Assembly: GCF_002865645.1 (NCBI RefSeq) | Contig: NW_020194667.1 | Coordinates: 979,389-1,043,388 of the forward strand | DNA length: 64,000 nt | Direction: 5' to 3' | From: Hyaloscypha bicolor E | Taxonomy: Eukaryota > Ascomycota > Leotiomycetes > Helotiales > Hyaloscyphaceae | In this document: piece after piece, positions 26,801 through 37,759 of the stretch | Position numbering within the stretch: the stretch's first letter is position 1 | How the letters are laid out: each line of letters opens with the position of its first letter | Translations under genes and position numbers: made by a program | The notes under the pieces: model-generated | What the model saw: the letters and a program-made list of their open reading frames with translations, nothing else | Databases searched by the model: none | Told to the model about the DNA's origin: nothing

Positions 26801-27300
26801 TACTTCTTTTTATATAATTTATAATAGAGAAGTTATATTATTTATAGAAATATACTTTCTAATCTAGAGAATACTTAAATAAAATAAAATCTATAATAAA
26901 GAAATACTTCTAGAAATATATATAAAGCAAATATAAATAAGAAATAAAAATATTAAAAAAGCTAGAATAAAAAAGAATAAATAATACTAAGAAGAAAAGA
27001 AGTAATTTAATATTATTTACCAGATTTATTTAAAGCTTATTTTTAAAAAGAACCTAATTCTTATATATAATATTAAATTAATAAATTAAGATAAGTCAAG
27101 AAATATAAAGCTATTATATTACTAGTTTGGCCTATATAAAATAAAGTATATAGATTAACTAAAAGAATACTATATACTAGAAGAATTTAATAGTATTATA
27201 TTCTAAAGAATATATACCGGGAATTAATTTAAATAATTTATTAAAAGAAATAAATTCTAGTATTTCTTTAAAAATAAAATTAATAATAAATATTTTAAAA
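23900..27300 (+). pseudogene. Gypsy pol (reverse transcriptase, RNase H, integrase), RIP-killed
   Basis: The frame is broken by many TAA/TAG codons. The RT active-site region reads FINNIRIKEP at about 24735-24765, where this lineage normally has an F-x-D-D-x-G-x-K-G-P sequence; the catalytic Asp pair has become Asn-Asn by G-to-A change. Downstream comes the thumb and connection region (TLDKIK, then YYNSIIII, then KAFIRIIIYYYI), then the RNase H region (near 25210-25580, ending LFDFKVKYI). The integrase follows at about 26190-27000, including the GREVILFIEI segment (about 26828-26860), and the C-terminal part ends in the YILEEFN..IYTGN-like motif near 27170-27230. This motif order identifies a Ty3/Gypsy element. 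It cannot be active. Confidence 0.88.
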
Positions 27301-29299
27301 TAAATATAGAACTAGAAAAAGAAATAGTTATAAAATACTATAAATAAAATAGTATTTAGGAAACTAAGAAAGCTACTAGTATTATTATATATATTTCAGA
27401 ATTACTAGAATTAGAAAAAGTAAAATATATCTTTTTTATAAAAAAACTAGAAGAAAATATCTAATAATAAAAGCTTTTTTTAACTTAAAATAAAGTCTAT
27501 TATTTTAAATTCTTTATATATCTTTTATTTTTTCTTTCTAACTATTATTTATAACTTTTAGAAAATATTATTATTAGATTATTATTCTAGAAATTAAATA
27601 AGCTTTACTATTACTTATTTCTTACTATTATCTAATTATTACTATTAGATAATATTCTTAATATAAGATTTTATTACTAGATTTTGGGAATTAAATATAA
27701 AATATTTTTTTAATATAAAAATAAATAAGAAAGTTAAAAGATTATTTTATAAACTCTTAATTCCGAATTATAATAATAAATAATAAATATATTTAGAAAT
27801 AAGGGGAAAAAAAAGGAAAAAAAGAAGCCTTTTATATATATTCTAATAAACTAGAAATCTTTTAAAAACTTTATTTGCCTTTTTAACTAGCTATTTTTAT
27901 GGCTTATATTAGTCTAAAGCTAGATTATAATATTTATAGATCTCGACTTTAACTTAAATTACTATTATAAGTTTATTTATAATATTTAAATAAACTTTCT
28001 AATTAGAAGTTATATATAAATGAAATAGCCAAACTAGAAATCTTATAAAAGAAAAGAAAATCTTATTAAATCTAATAATTATTTCTAAAAGTATTTAATA
28101 ATATATAATTCTAGAAATCTTTTAAATATTAAATAAACTAGATTTATTTATTTAAAGCCTATTTTATATTAGAAAACCTATTTTTTTAATATAATTATAA
28201 CTATACTTAAGATATATATTAAAGCTTAGTTAATATTTTATATATTTCTATTTCTATATAAAGAGAACTTCTCTTATATAGAATTATTTCTTAGACTATA
28301 ATACTATTTTATTACTAAAAACTAATTATTTCTTTAGAAAGCTAATATAATTTACTAATTCTTATTATTAATTTATTAAATATTATTAAGTATTATTTAA
28401 ATAATTCCTATATCCTTAATACTAATTTAGAATATCTAATTTCTTTATATTTTATATTAATTTTAATATTAACTATTTTAAACTTAATAATAGTATTATA
28501 AATTCTATTTATATTATCTTATAATTCTTCTTTTTATAACCTCTAATATCTTTAATATTACTTTTATAAATATAAATATTACTTTAAAATCCTAGCTAAC
28601 TAAATAGTTTTATATTATATAAAATTAATTTTAATAAATACTAAATAAATATAATTAGCTTTTAGAAGAAATATAAATTAGTTTTAAAAAAAATAATATC
28701 TTATTCTAATTTCTTTTCTATTAATATTTACTTTTTTTTTTTTTTTAAATATCTTTAATATATTTATATATCTTATCTTTTATATATTTCTTATATTATT
28801 TCTTTTCTTTAATATTATTTTTTAAGTTAATAGAAATATAAATATAATAATAATATTTCTATTATATTACTTTCTTATTTTCTTATTATTACTATTTAGT
28901 TTAATTTGCCTTAATTATTTCCTAGATTATATTTTCTTAAATATATATATTTGTATTCTTTTCTATAATAAAAGCCTAATTCTATATTTTATTTTCTATA
29001 ATTATTTCTAATTTATAATTATATTATTTTAAATATATCTAATTATTATATTTACTTTCCCTATTATATATATTACTATTTCAGCTTTATTTTCTTATTA
29101 GGAAAAAAGAAAAACTCAAATATATATAATATCTTTATATAATTTAAGTTTATTCTAATTTATTCTTTATTTTAGAATATATTTAAAAGAAATTATTATA
29201 ATCTCGAGAATCTTTAATTCTATAACCTATAATTATTATACTAATAATACTTTTATAATATCTTTAATAATAATAAAATAGCTAAAAAATAGATTTCTT

Positions 29300-32000
29300 A
29301 AGCTAATAAAGTATAATAGCTAGTTCTTATAAGCTATAGTATTATTAAAAGTTTATAAATTAATAGTATTAAAGTTTAGAGTATTAAAGAAATTTAGGTA
29401 ATTATAGAAAGCCTATTAATACTAAAAAAAATAACTATAATTACTGAATTTAATATAAATATTCTAGATAAGCTAAATAATATATATAATAAATTCTTGA
29501 AATAGAAAACTTTTATTAGAAATAGAACTAGACTAGAATTAACTAAAAAGAAGCTAAAGAACTACTAAGCTAATAATAGGAAATTCGAGAATATTATTAA
29601 AGGCATTTCTAAAAGCAGATAAAAGAAGCTTAATAAAATTAAAACTATAATAAATAGTCTAAAAACCAAGAATTAGAATAGAATTATATTATATAATAAA
29701 GCTTTTAGCTAATATATTAATAATATCTATAATAATTTTAGTAAGAATATTTATAAGAAGTTATATTTTCTTTTTAAAATAAAAGTTTTAGTATATAAAG
29801 CTATTTAGTTAATTAATAAAGCTATTTTAAAATATATTAAAAATAAGAAATATTAAAATACTAGTATATTTACTAAATTAAATATTACTAAGGTATTTAA
29901 ATATACTAAAGCTATTATTAGCTAATAATTATAAAGCTAAATAATATATTTTTAATACTTCTAGAATTCTAATTAAGGAAGTTTATAATAATAAGTCTTT
30001 TTCTACTTTCTAAAATAAGCCTAAAAAATAGGCTTTTATTATAATTTCAGCTTTAATTTAATTAAATCTAGCTAAGAAAAATAGAGCTAATTTAATAAAG
30101 CCTAGTAAAAAAACTACTAGTAAGACTAGTAGAACTAGTATAACTAGATAAGAAGAATCTAGTAAGAAAGAAAAGTAAGCTAAGCCTAAGACTTCTAAAA
30201 AATAGCAAAAATCTAAATATTAGTTTAAATATAAGGCTAGTAAAATAAAGGAAAATAAAGGAAAATAAAGAGGAAAGTAAAAAGAAACTCTTTATTTTAA
30301 AAAGAAAAATATTATTTAGAAAGACTTCTATATCTATATTTAGAACCAAGAAGTAGAAAACTAAAAATATTAAATCCGGAAAACTTAAAAAAGGCATTTA
30401 ATATACTTATAAAATACTAGCTAAATAAAAGTTAATATTTATTTAATAAAATAAATATATTTTTAAGAAAGTATATAATAGTATTTTGAAATCTATTTAT
30501 AAGCGAGAATATTATAGGATTATTAATAGATTTCTTAAAGCTTCTTATATAATATATATTTAATAGCTTACTAATATTCTTTTTATTAATATATAAAATA
30601 TTAAAGATATTACAAAACTAATTACTAAGATCTATAAAGTTATTAAAAGCAAAAAGCATATTTCCGTTATTTAGGTAAATAAGAAAATACGGGATTTCTT
30701 TTTTAAAATCTAGAAAATTAAGAAATATAAATATAAGTATTATATTTCTAATTAATTCTATCTAAATTTATAATTCTAATTTAATATTATAGTTTCTGTT
30801 CCTGAATCTAGTATTACTTATCTAAATATAAATAGCTATATTTATAAAAAGAATTATCTAAAATAAATTAAAAAGTTTAGTATTTAAAAGCTCTTAATAA
30901 AGAAAATAGAAATACTATAATTTTATTTATAAAAAAATAATAAATTAAAATATAGAGATCTAGATAATAATTATTTTATTTTAGCCTTTTAACTTTTAAT
31001 AATAGATTTATTAATATAGCTCGGATTTTATAAAATATTAAATAAATATCTTATTTATCTAGTTACTTATTTTTAGCTAGCCTAATTCTATATTTCTGGA
31101 AATATTAATTATAATTAGTATAAAAGTAATACTAAAAATCTAGCTATTACTAAAGATTTAAATAGCAAATTCTATCTTAATAAAAAGTATTAGAATATTA
31201 GCTATATTTTTCTTATAAACCACAAGAAGGCTATTATTTTTAATAAGAAATTCTTTAAAAATATTAATTACTTTTTTATTTCTAATAAATTTGAGCTAGA
31301 AGTAGCTAAGGAAATAAGCAAGTATTTACTAAAGATAATAGGAGAAAAGACTTCAAATATAGTTTATTTAACTAAATAAATAAATGCCTTTAGCTAAATA
31401 ATCTATAAGTCTAAAATTATAGGCAAGTATTAATTCTCAAATAATATATAAATTAAAGAATAGCTTAATAATAATTTATTACTTAATAGGCCTTTTATTA
31501 TAATTCTAATAAGTCTAGTTATTATTAAGAATAAAATATACGAAAATAAAGTCTTTTATAAGATTATTAAAGCCTCTTATCTAGAGCTTTCCTCTTTTAT
31601 TAAAGGCTAATTTAAGAATACTATAAATAATACGAAATTTAAAAAAGCTATTTATTTAAAATATATTAGTATAATTTATAATATAATTTACTATAATAAG
31701 CCTCTTTAATATCTAGTAATAAAGGCAGAAATTAAATAATAATTAAAAGCAAATACTAATTATTATAAAGAATTATATTAGATTTAATATAAGAATATAA
31801 TTAAGCGAATTCGAATTACCTTTAAGTAAGTTCGGGAATATAAAATAAGACTATTTAAGAGTAATAGGTTTTATTTTAGGTATATAGAAAAGAAATTAGA
31901 TTAGCTAATAGAAAAGAATCCTAATTATTTTATTATTTCAGATTCTAAATAGGATTTTTCTATTATTTTTAGTATTTAGGAAATAAATATAAATAAATAA
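29300..32000 (+). pseudogene. Additional relic ORF between integrase and 3' LTR, unknown function
   Basis: On the plus strand a frame runs from about 30400 to 32000, over 500 codons, interrupted almost only by TAA/TAG. Preceding it (29300-30400) is further relic coding sequence, including a Lys/Ser/Thr-rich basic segment around 30080-30300. The C-terminal part has a regular charged helical character with a run of Arg/Lys-rich heptads near 31790-31900. It does not resemble gag, pol or a chromodomain. It may be an accessory ORF of the retrotransposon or a nested foreign gene. Confidence 0.45.
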
Positions 32001-32013
32001 AGAATCGGATAAT

Positions 32014-32318
32014 ATAATAAGCCATATTTTTTAAAAATTATATTATTTTAATAGTTTTGAGATTTAGGTTATATAATAAAGGCCGTAATCTTTTATATAT
32101 AACTTATAGAAATTATATAAAAAAGCTGGTTTTTTTATAGTCTTAGAAAATAATTCCTTATAAATATTTAATTAATTAAGCTTTTATATATTATATACTA
32201 TTTATACTTTACTATTTATACTTTTAATTTATTATTTTATTATTAAGTTATATTTTATATTCTAATATACTTTATATAGGTTTTTGTCTTATTATAGTTT
32301 TCTTTTTATAATAAATAT
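32014..32318 (+). repeat. 3' LTR of the Gypsy element
   Basis: Direct repeat partner of 19490-19803, with transition-type differences and the loss of a few bases near the right end. It follows the C-terminal end of the extra relic ORF closely. Confidence 0.85.
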
Positions 32319-33004
32319 ATACTCGAAAAATAAAAGTAAAGATTCTAGAATAACTTATTATAAAGCTTAAATATAAATAGAAATAGAAATAGTAAATAAA
32401 TTTTCTAACCTAAAATACTTCTTTTTATTACTTTATTTTAGTATTATAAACTTCCTTTAATCTAGTATATAAAATAATAATTTATTAAGACTTTTATTTA
32501 TTATTATTATAGAGATTAAGCTTTTTTTTATTTACTTTATACTTGCTATAATATTATTTAGAGAATTATTTAGTTCTAAGTTCCTTATTATTTCATTTCT
32601 ATAATCTCTTATTATAAATATTAACTAAATAATATAATATTCTTAATTCTAGAAATAAATAGAACCTTTAAGGAGAAATAATACTATATAACCTAAGTAA
32701 TATTTAATAAGCTCTCTTTTTATCTAAATTTACTAATACTTTTATATAGTTATTAATTTTATAGCTTTATATTTCTATTTCTATTCTACTAGGCAAGTTA
32801 ATTAATTTCGTAATTAAGGTATCTCAGATTACTATCTAATCTAGTATTATAGTATATCTAGATCTAGAGAAGATTATTAATAAATATTTATATTTAAATA
32901 TATTAGATAAAGCTTACTAGCTAGTTAAGCTAATATCGAGATTTTTAGTAGGCTCTTAACTAATAATAAATAAGTATTAGTAAAGCTCTAGAGACTTACT
33001 TAAT
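32319..33004. other. RIP-degraded spacer
   Basis: A+T-rich sequence between the 3' LTR and the end of the NLR relic. No repeat or domain recognised; it may include the 3' end of the NLR gene. Confidence 0.4.
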
Positions 33005-36000
33005 TACTTTTTATTCTCGTACTTTTATATAGGACCTAATAACTTTTATAATTTATTTTTCTTTTTTTATAAACTATTATATTAAATTAGCCCTATAAGT
33101 ATTCTAATTTTAAATCTATTCTCTAATATATAGCCTTAGCCTCTATAAACTTGCTTTATTAATTAAATAAAGTTATAAGATTTATTATACTTATAAGTAT
33201 ATCTAAATACTTTTTACTATATACTATTTCCTTAAGCTATAGTATTTACTAGTATATAGCCTTGGCCTTTATATACTTGCCTTATTAATAAAGCGAATTT
33301 ATAAGGTTATTTATATTCTCGAATATATCTGGATACTCTTTATTAAATATTATCTTCTAAAGCTATAGTATTTATTAGTATATATTCTTGGCCTCTATAA
33401 ACTTATCTTACTAGTAAAGTAAATTTATAAGATTTATTATATTTATAAATAAATCTAGATACTTTTTACTAAATATTATTTCCTAAAGCTATAATATTTA
33501 CTAGTCTATAGCCTCGGCCTCTATATACTTGCTTTACTAGTAAAGTAAAGTTATAAGATTTATTATATTTATAAATATATCTAGATACTTTTTATTAAAT
33601 ATTATTTTTTTAAACTATAATATTTACTAATATATAACCTTAGCCTCTATAGACTTGCCCTATTAGTAAAGCGAATTTATAAGGTTATTTATACTTATAA
33701 GTATATCTAAATACTCTTTACTAAATACTATTTCCTAGAACTATAATATTTACTAGTATATAACTTTAGTCTTTATATACTTGCCTTATTAATAAAGCAA
33801 ATTTGCGAGATTTATTATACTTATAAATATATCTGGGTATTTTTTATTAAGTATTATTTCCTAAAGCTATAGTATTTACTAGTTTATAGCCTTGGCCTTT
33901 ATATACTTGCCTTACTAATAAAGTAAAGTTATAAGATTTATTATACTTATAAGTATATCTAGATACTCTTTACTAAGTACTATTTCCTTAAGTTATAATA
34001 TCTACTAGTATATAATCTTAGCCTCTATAAACTTGCTTTATTAGTAAAGTAAAGTTATAAGATTATTTATATTTTCGAATATACTTAAATACTCTTTACT
34101 AAATACTATTTCCTTAAGCTATAATATTTATTAATATATAATCTCAGCCTTTATATACTTGCCCTAAATTCGGGAATACTTTCCTAAATTATATAATAAT
34201 ATCTCTAGTAGTTTTTTTATTTCCTTTATTATACTAATCTCCCGATTTAAAATAGTAATAATATATTATATATAAGAAAAGTATATTATTCAAATAGCTC
34301 TATTTTTATACTAGAGCTATAGAAAGACATTCGTAATTTGTCTCAAACTAGTTTATTTCTAAGCTCTCTATTTGCCTTTAAGCTTGAGCTAATTTCGTAT
34401 AGTAATATAAATAAGTTAATATATATTATATAAGGCTTTACTAATATATTCTTTAATAAACCCAAAAGCTTTTAAGATTCTAATTACCTCTGTTTTTTCG
34501 AGTTCGGAAGCTAGAGGTAACAGGTCTTATAAAATATCTTACTTTTTAATATAAGAAATAAAGGCTATATATTCTATTACTAAAGGATTCCGGACTTGGA
34601 TTTACTCGAATGAGATAAGCCACGTTATAATAACTAGACTTTTTATACTAGAATATCTCCTTCTATTCTCGAAGTTCTTACTTAATAATTTAATAATATT
34701 ATTACTACTTTCTTTATAGATTCTAAGATACTTAGTAATAGTATAACTCTTGGTATTTAGGTAAGCGGCTACCTGTATTATTATAAGAGGAAAATTAATA
34801 AGTAATTTTAGTAGCTTTATTATACTATTATTATTATTAATAAGCTACTTGTTTTAAAGACTATATTAGAGAAGCTCTCTAGATTCTTTATTATTTATCT
34901 CGTCTATATTAATTAGAATTATACTAGTATATCTTATAATAGCCACTCGATCCCGGGTTATAAAAAGAATTATACCAAGAGAACTAAATAGAAAATACTC
35001 AGATAATATACTAGATCGGCTATCTTTATTATTACTAGAATAGAATATTTCGAAATTATCTATATTATTTATAATTATAAGCTATTTCCCCGTATTTTCT
35101 TGGGATAGCCTAGTCTTAACTAATCTCTTTATATCTGCTTTATTATCCTCGAGTTCGGGGATCTCAAATCGCTATCTAATCTCGTAAAAGGAAATCTCAA
35201 AACTCGTTTTATTACTTGCCCGGACCCAAAATATAAAGTATATTAGAGATTTCAACTAGAGCTAAAATATATATTTCAAGGCAATCTGGGTTTTTCTAAT
35301 TTTACTAAGGCTTACTAGAGCTATATATTAATAATTATTCTTAGTATTCTCAGTTTATAGAATTGTAATTAGCCGATTTAACTAAGACTAGTAGCTAACG
35401 AAATCTTTATTATAGCCAAAAGATAGTATCCTAAGTAGTTTTATAGGAACTAATTTAAATTAGTTATAATTCATAAAGCCATATTATAAAATTAGAGCCT
35501 AAATATCTCATATCTTTATAAGAGATTAAAAGATATAGTAATAATAAATTTCCTGCTTAGAATATAATCTTGAAAATATAAGCTATACTAAATAGAGATT
35601 AATATTTAGTAAAACTATCTACTTATAAGACGTCTTAATTACTTCTTATTTATTAATGAACCCAAAAAGCACTCTAATAAATACCGCAGCTATAGTAGTA
35701 GTATATAATTACTATATCTTATTCTTATACGAATTCGTATAGTTATAAACGCCCCTAATTATAAGATACCGAAAATTGTTTATTAATCTAGCTGCCTCTA
35801 TCTCGAAACATATTATGCCTTTTTCCTTAGCTATCTTGTCTCGAGTAATATTATACTTTATTACCTTATTCCCAGATATAATATTCCTATAGTAGATTCT
35901 AGGAGCAGTGTTTTCGCAAGCTAGTCTTTATATAATTCTGTTAGGGTTACAGTTATTATATATTCCATTACCTTTATAGTTATAAGTAGCTTCAAATAGC

Positions 36001-36647
36001 TAATTGTAATCTTTCTCTTAATATTAATAGGTCTGGCTCATTTGCGGCTTATTTTAAACTATTAGGGAAAGGGACTTTTCTAGGTTAATACTATTTATAA
36101 TATTAAACGTCTTTAATTCCTGTAACGTATATAGTAATACCGGTAGTAGTTTATCCAGAGAACCAGTCCGCTAAAATTTTCTATCCTTTTCTATCTTTCT
36201 AAAGTCCTATTATATAATACTACTATAAATACCTATAGGTTGACTAATAATAATGTCTCCAAGATAAATATTACCTTTCTTAGTCCAAACCCCCCCTCTA
36301 ATACCTACTATAAGGCCGAATTTGATTAGAAAGCTATATTATATATTATTTGCAATAATAGTAGCAGGACCATTTCCTATCAAGCCGGCTGGAAGGCAAG
36401 CAATAACGATATTATATACCCCAATTCTGCCTAGTATATATTCGTTATCATCGCCGTTTTCCTTCTTTGATTTAGGATGAGTTTTATCTAGTATAGCTAC
36501 CATAGCAGCCTTTTCAGTTGCTAAGGCGCAAATGACTCCGATTTGGTAGTCTTTATGTGTTCGAGTAGGATGAGCCTCCGAGACTAGCGTTCGTACAAGG
36601 CTTTGCTCTTGGCGTTGCGGCGTCTCTTTGGCAGCTTCATCCTGCAT
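33005..36647 (-). pseudogene. NLR receptor gene: PNP/UDP phosphorylase - NB-ARC - TPR, RIP-killed
   Basis: Reading the minus strand from ATG at 36647, the first 102 codons are intact. They contain the start of a nucleoside-phosphorylase-like domain (DYQIGVICALATEKAAM, then LGRIGVYNIVIACLPAG). The frame continues, now with TAA/TAG stops, through VGIRGGV..GDIIISQP, TGSLDKLLPVLL and a final RGR/YADSHKN-like segment near 35700. NB-ARC follows: the P-loop lies at 35283-35312 (now SLSKIRKTQI, where GLGGVGKTQ is expected), then FWVRASNKTSFE, TRLSQENTGK, an LFITRDRVA-type RNBS-B/sensor region (near 34940), the LPL..TQAAAYL-like GLPL region (about 34770) and a degraded MHR/MHD region near 34410. Eight 42-residue kinesin-light-chain-type TPRs close the protein. 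The architecture, about 1,200 aa, is a known fungal NLR class thought to sense non-self. This copy is dead. Confidence 0.93.
33131..34166 (-). repeat. 126-bp tandem array encoding TPR units (8.2 copies)
   Basis: The start motif TAGCC(T/C)(T/C)(A/G)GCCT recurs at 33131, 33257, 33383, 33509, 33635, 33761, 33887, 34013 and 34139, an exact 126-bp period. On the minus strand each unit gives a 42-residue TPR of kinesin-light-chain type (EYPDIFENINNL, SLY-Q-GKYIKAKAIY). Differences among copies are mostly C/T or G/A. The perfect period and high similarity indicate recent expansion or homogenisation before RIP. Confidence 0.95.
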
Positions 36648-37759
36648 CCACTGTCTTTAGTCTCGATTCCCTAGCAGAGTTAGAGTTACGTTATACGTAC
36701 CGGAGGATTCATCGCAAGGTTTGATAGTGGAAGCAATGTCGAGCTGAAATTCGCGCTAGGCAAGCACAAGGCTGTAGCCAATGCAACAGCTGGAAGTGGC
36801 TATAAGAGGGGTCAACCGAATATACGTCTATCAAGACTTCAAGATCAGATATCTCAAGGTATTGGATCGATCTCATCGAGTAAATATAGTTCTGTATTTG
36901 TGTTGGGATATCATCATGACGAGCCATTGGAAACGATGGTCTTCAGCTCTTCCTCTGGGCGCTAAACGCACAGACCAGCTGCGGACAGGGCCCATTTAGC
37001 CTTGGAGGAAAGGTTCATCGGAACGTGACACTTGCGTCACGCTTTACTGAATATGGTAAAGCGGTATGCAAAGGATTAATACGCAAAGTGCGACCTGTTA
37101 ACGGGAGAGTGTTTTGGGCGAAGCCGGTTTCGAAGTTTACTGTAAAAGCGCGTCCTTCAAATCGGTGCCTCGCAGCTCTCTGCTTTGTGTGCAGTCAGCT
37201 TGCCGACCTCATGGTCATCCCGAGCGGCTGTGGTTGCTGTACCTCCTACATGATGTTCGGCACCGCTTTCGAATGTCTAACTGACTTAGACATTTGGGTA
37301 TTTGCTTACTAATAGTATCATACCATTGGTGAGATAAGCGAGAGTTAGGGTAGTTGAATTCGAGTGTGTTGTTTTTTTTTCGAGAAGCCAATTTTGTTAG
37401 CAACTGTAATGCATTAAGTATGACTCTTTTCTGTTTTCTACATATAGTTAGGTTAGTACTGCCAAAACTATTCCCCGAGTTCAGATAACCATTATAATCC
37501 TTCAAGACAGAATGGGATATGCGAGGATATCTGAGTATAACCAACCAGGCTTACAAGCTCCTCCTTTCGTAGTGAATTCTTCAAGAAAGCGTACTGGAAT
37601 AATCAGAATATATAGGAATTGAGAATTCAAGTAACTAACCGACAGAAGTTCTTCGGCCGAGCTCGAAGCGGTTAACTATAGAAACTTATCTGCTTGAGGA
37701 GACTACTTATCGGGATACTCTAAGGCTAGTCTTTCCCGGCGGCGGCTGCCCCGCTTCAT
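36648..37759. other. GC-normal island upstream of the NLR relic
   Basis: Normal composition without convincing genes. Open frames on both strands (36709-36999, 37025-37312 and 37215-37544) are under 110 codons and overlap each other; the 37025 frame starts with GTG. It probably holds the promoter of the minus-strand NLR gene. A small palindrome GTGAC-N6-GTCAC lies near 37025-37040. Confidence 0.4.

Larger units (their letters stand above)
19490..32318 (+). mobile_element. Ty3/Gypsy LTR retrotransposon, RIP-inactivated
   Basis: Two direct repeats of about 305-315 bp (19490-19803 and 32014-32318) flank 12.2 kb of plus-strand sequence containing a recognisable Gypsy pol. The LTR copies differ mainly by C/T and G/A changes plus small indels, as RIP would produce. 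20000-23900 would correspond to gag and protease but is too eroded to assign. 23900-27300 carries reverse transcriptase, RNase H and integrase in the Ty3/Gypsy order. 27300-32000 is extra sequence with another long relic frame. At about 12.8 kb the unit is longer than usual for fungal Gypsy elements (5-8 kb), so either an accessory ORF or a nested insertion is present. Exact LTR ends and target-site duplication are uncertain. Confidence 0.85.

Noticed and set aside
30092..30397. 101-codon Phe/Leu/Ser-rich minus ORF resembling a membrane protein
   Set aside because: It is the antisense shadow of a Lys/Ser/Thr-rich plus-strand relic; hydrophobicity comes from the complement of AAA/AAG codons.
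33131..34166. Possibility that the 126-bp array is a non-coding satellite or CRISPR-like repeat
   Set aside because: No spacers, period divisible by three, and the minus frame gives clear TPR units continuous with an NB-ARC frame.
36709..37544. Several overlapping ORFs of 72-109 codons on both strands
   Set aside because: None has a family pattern, some lack ATG, and they overlap each other; treated as non-coding flank of the NLR gene.
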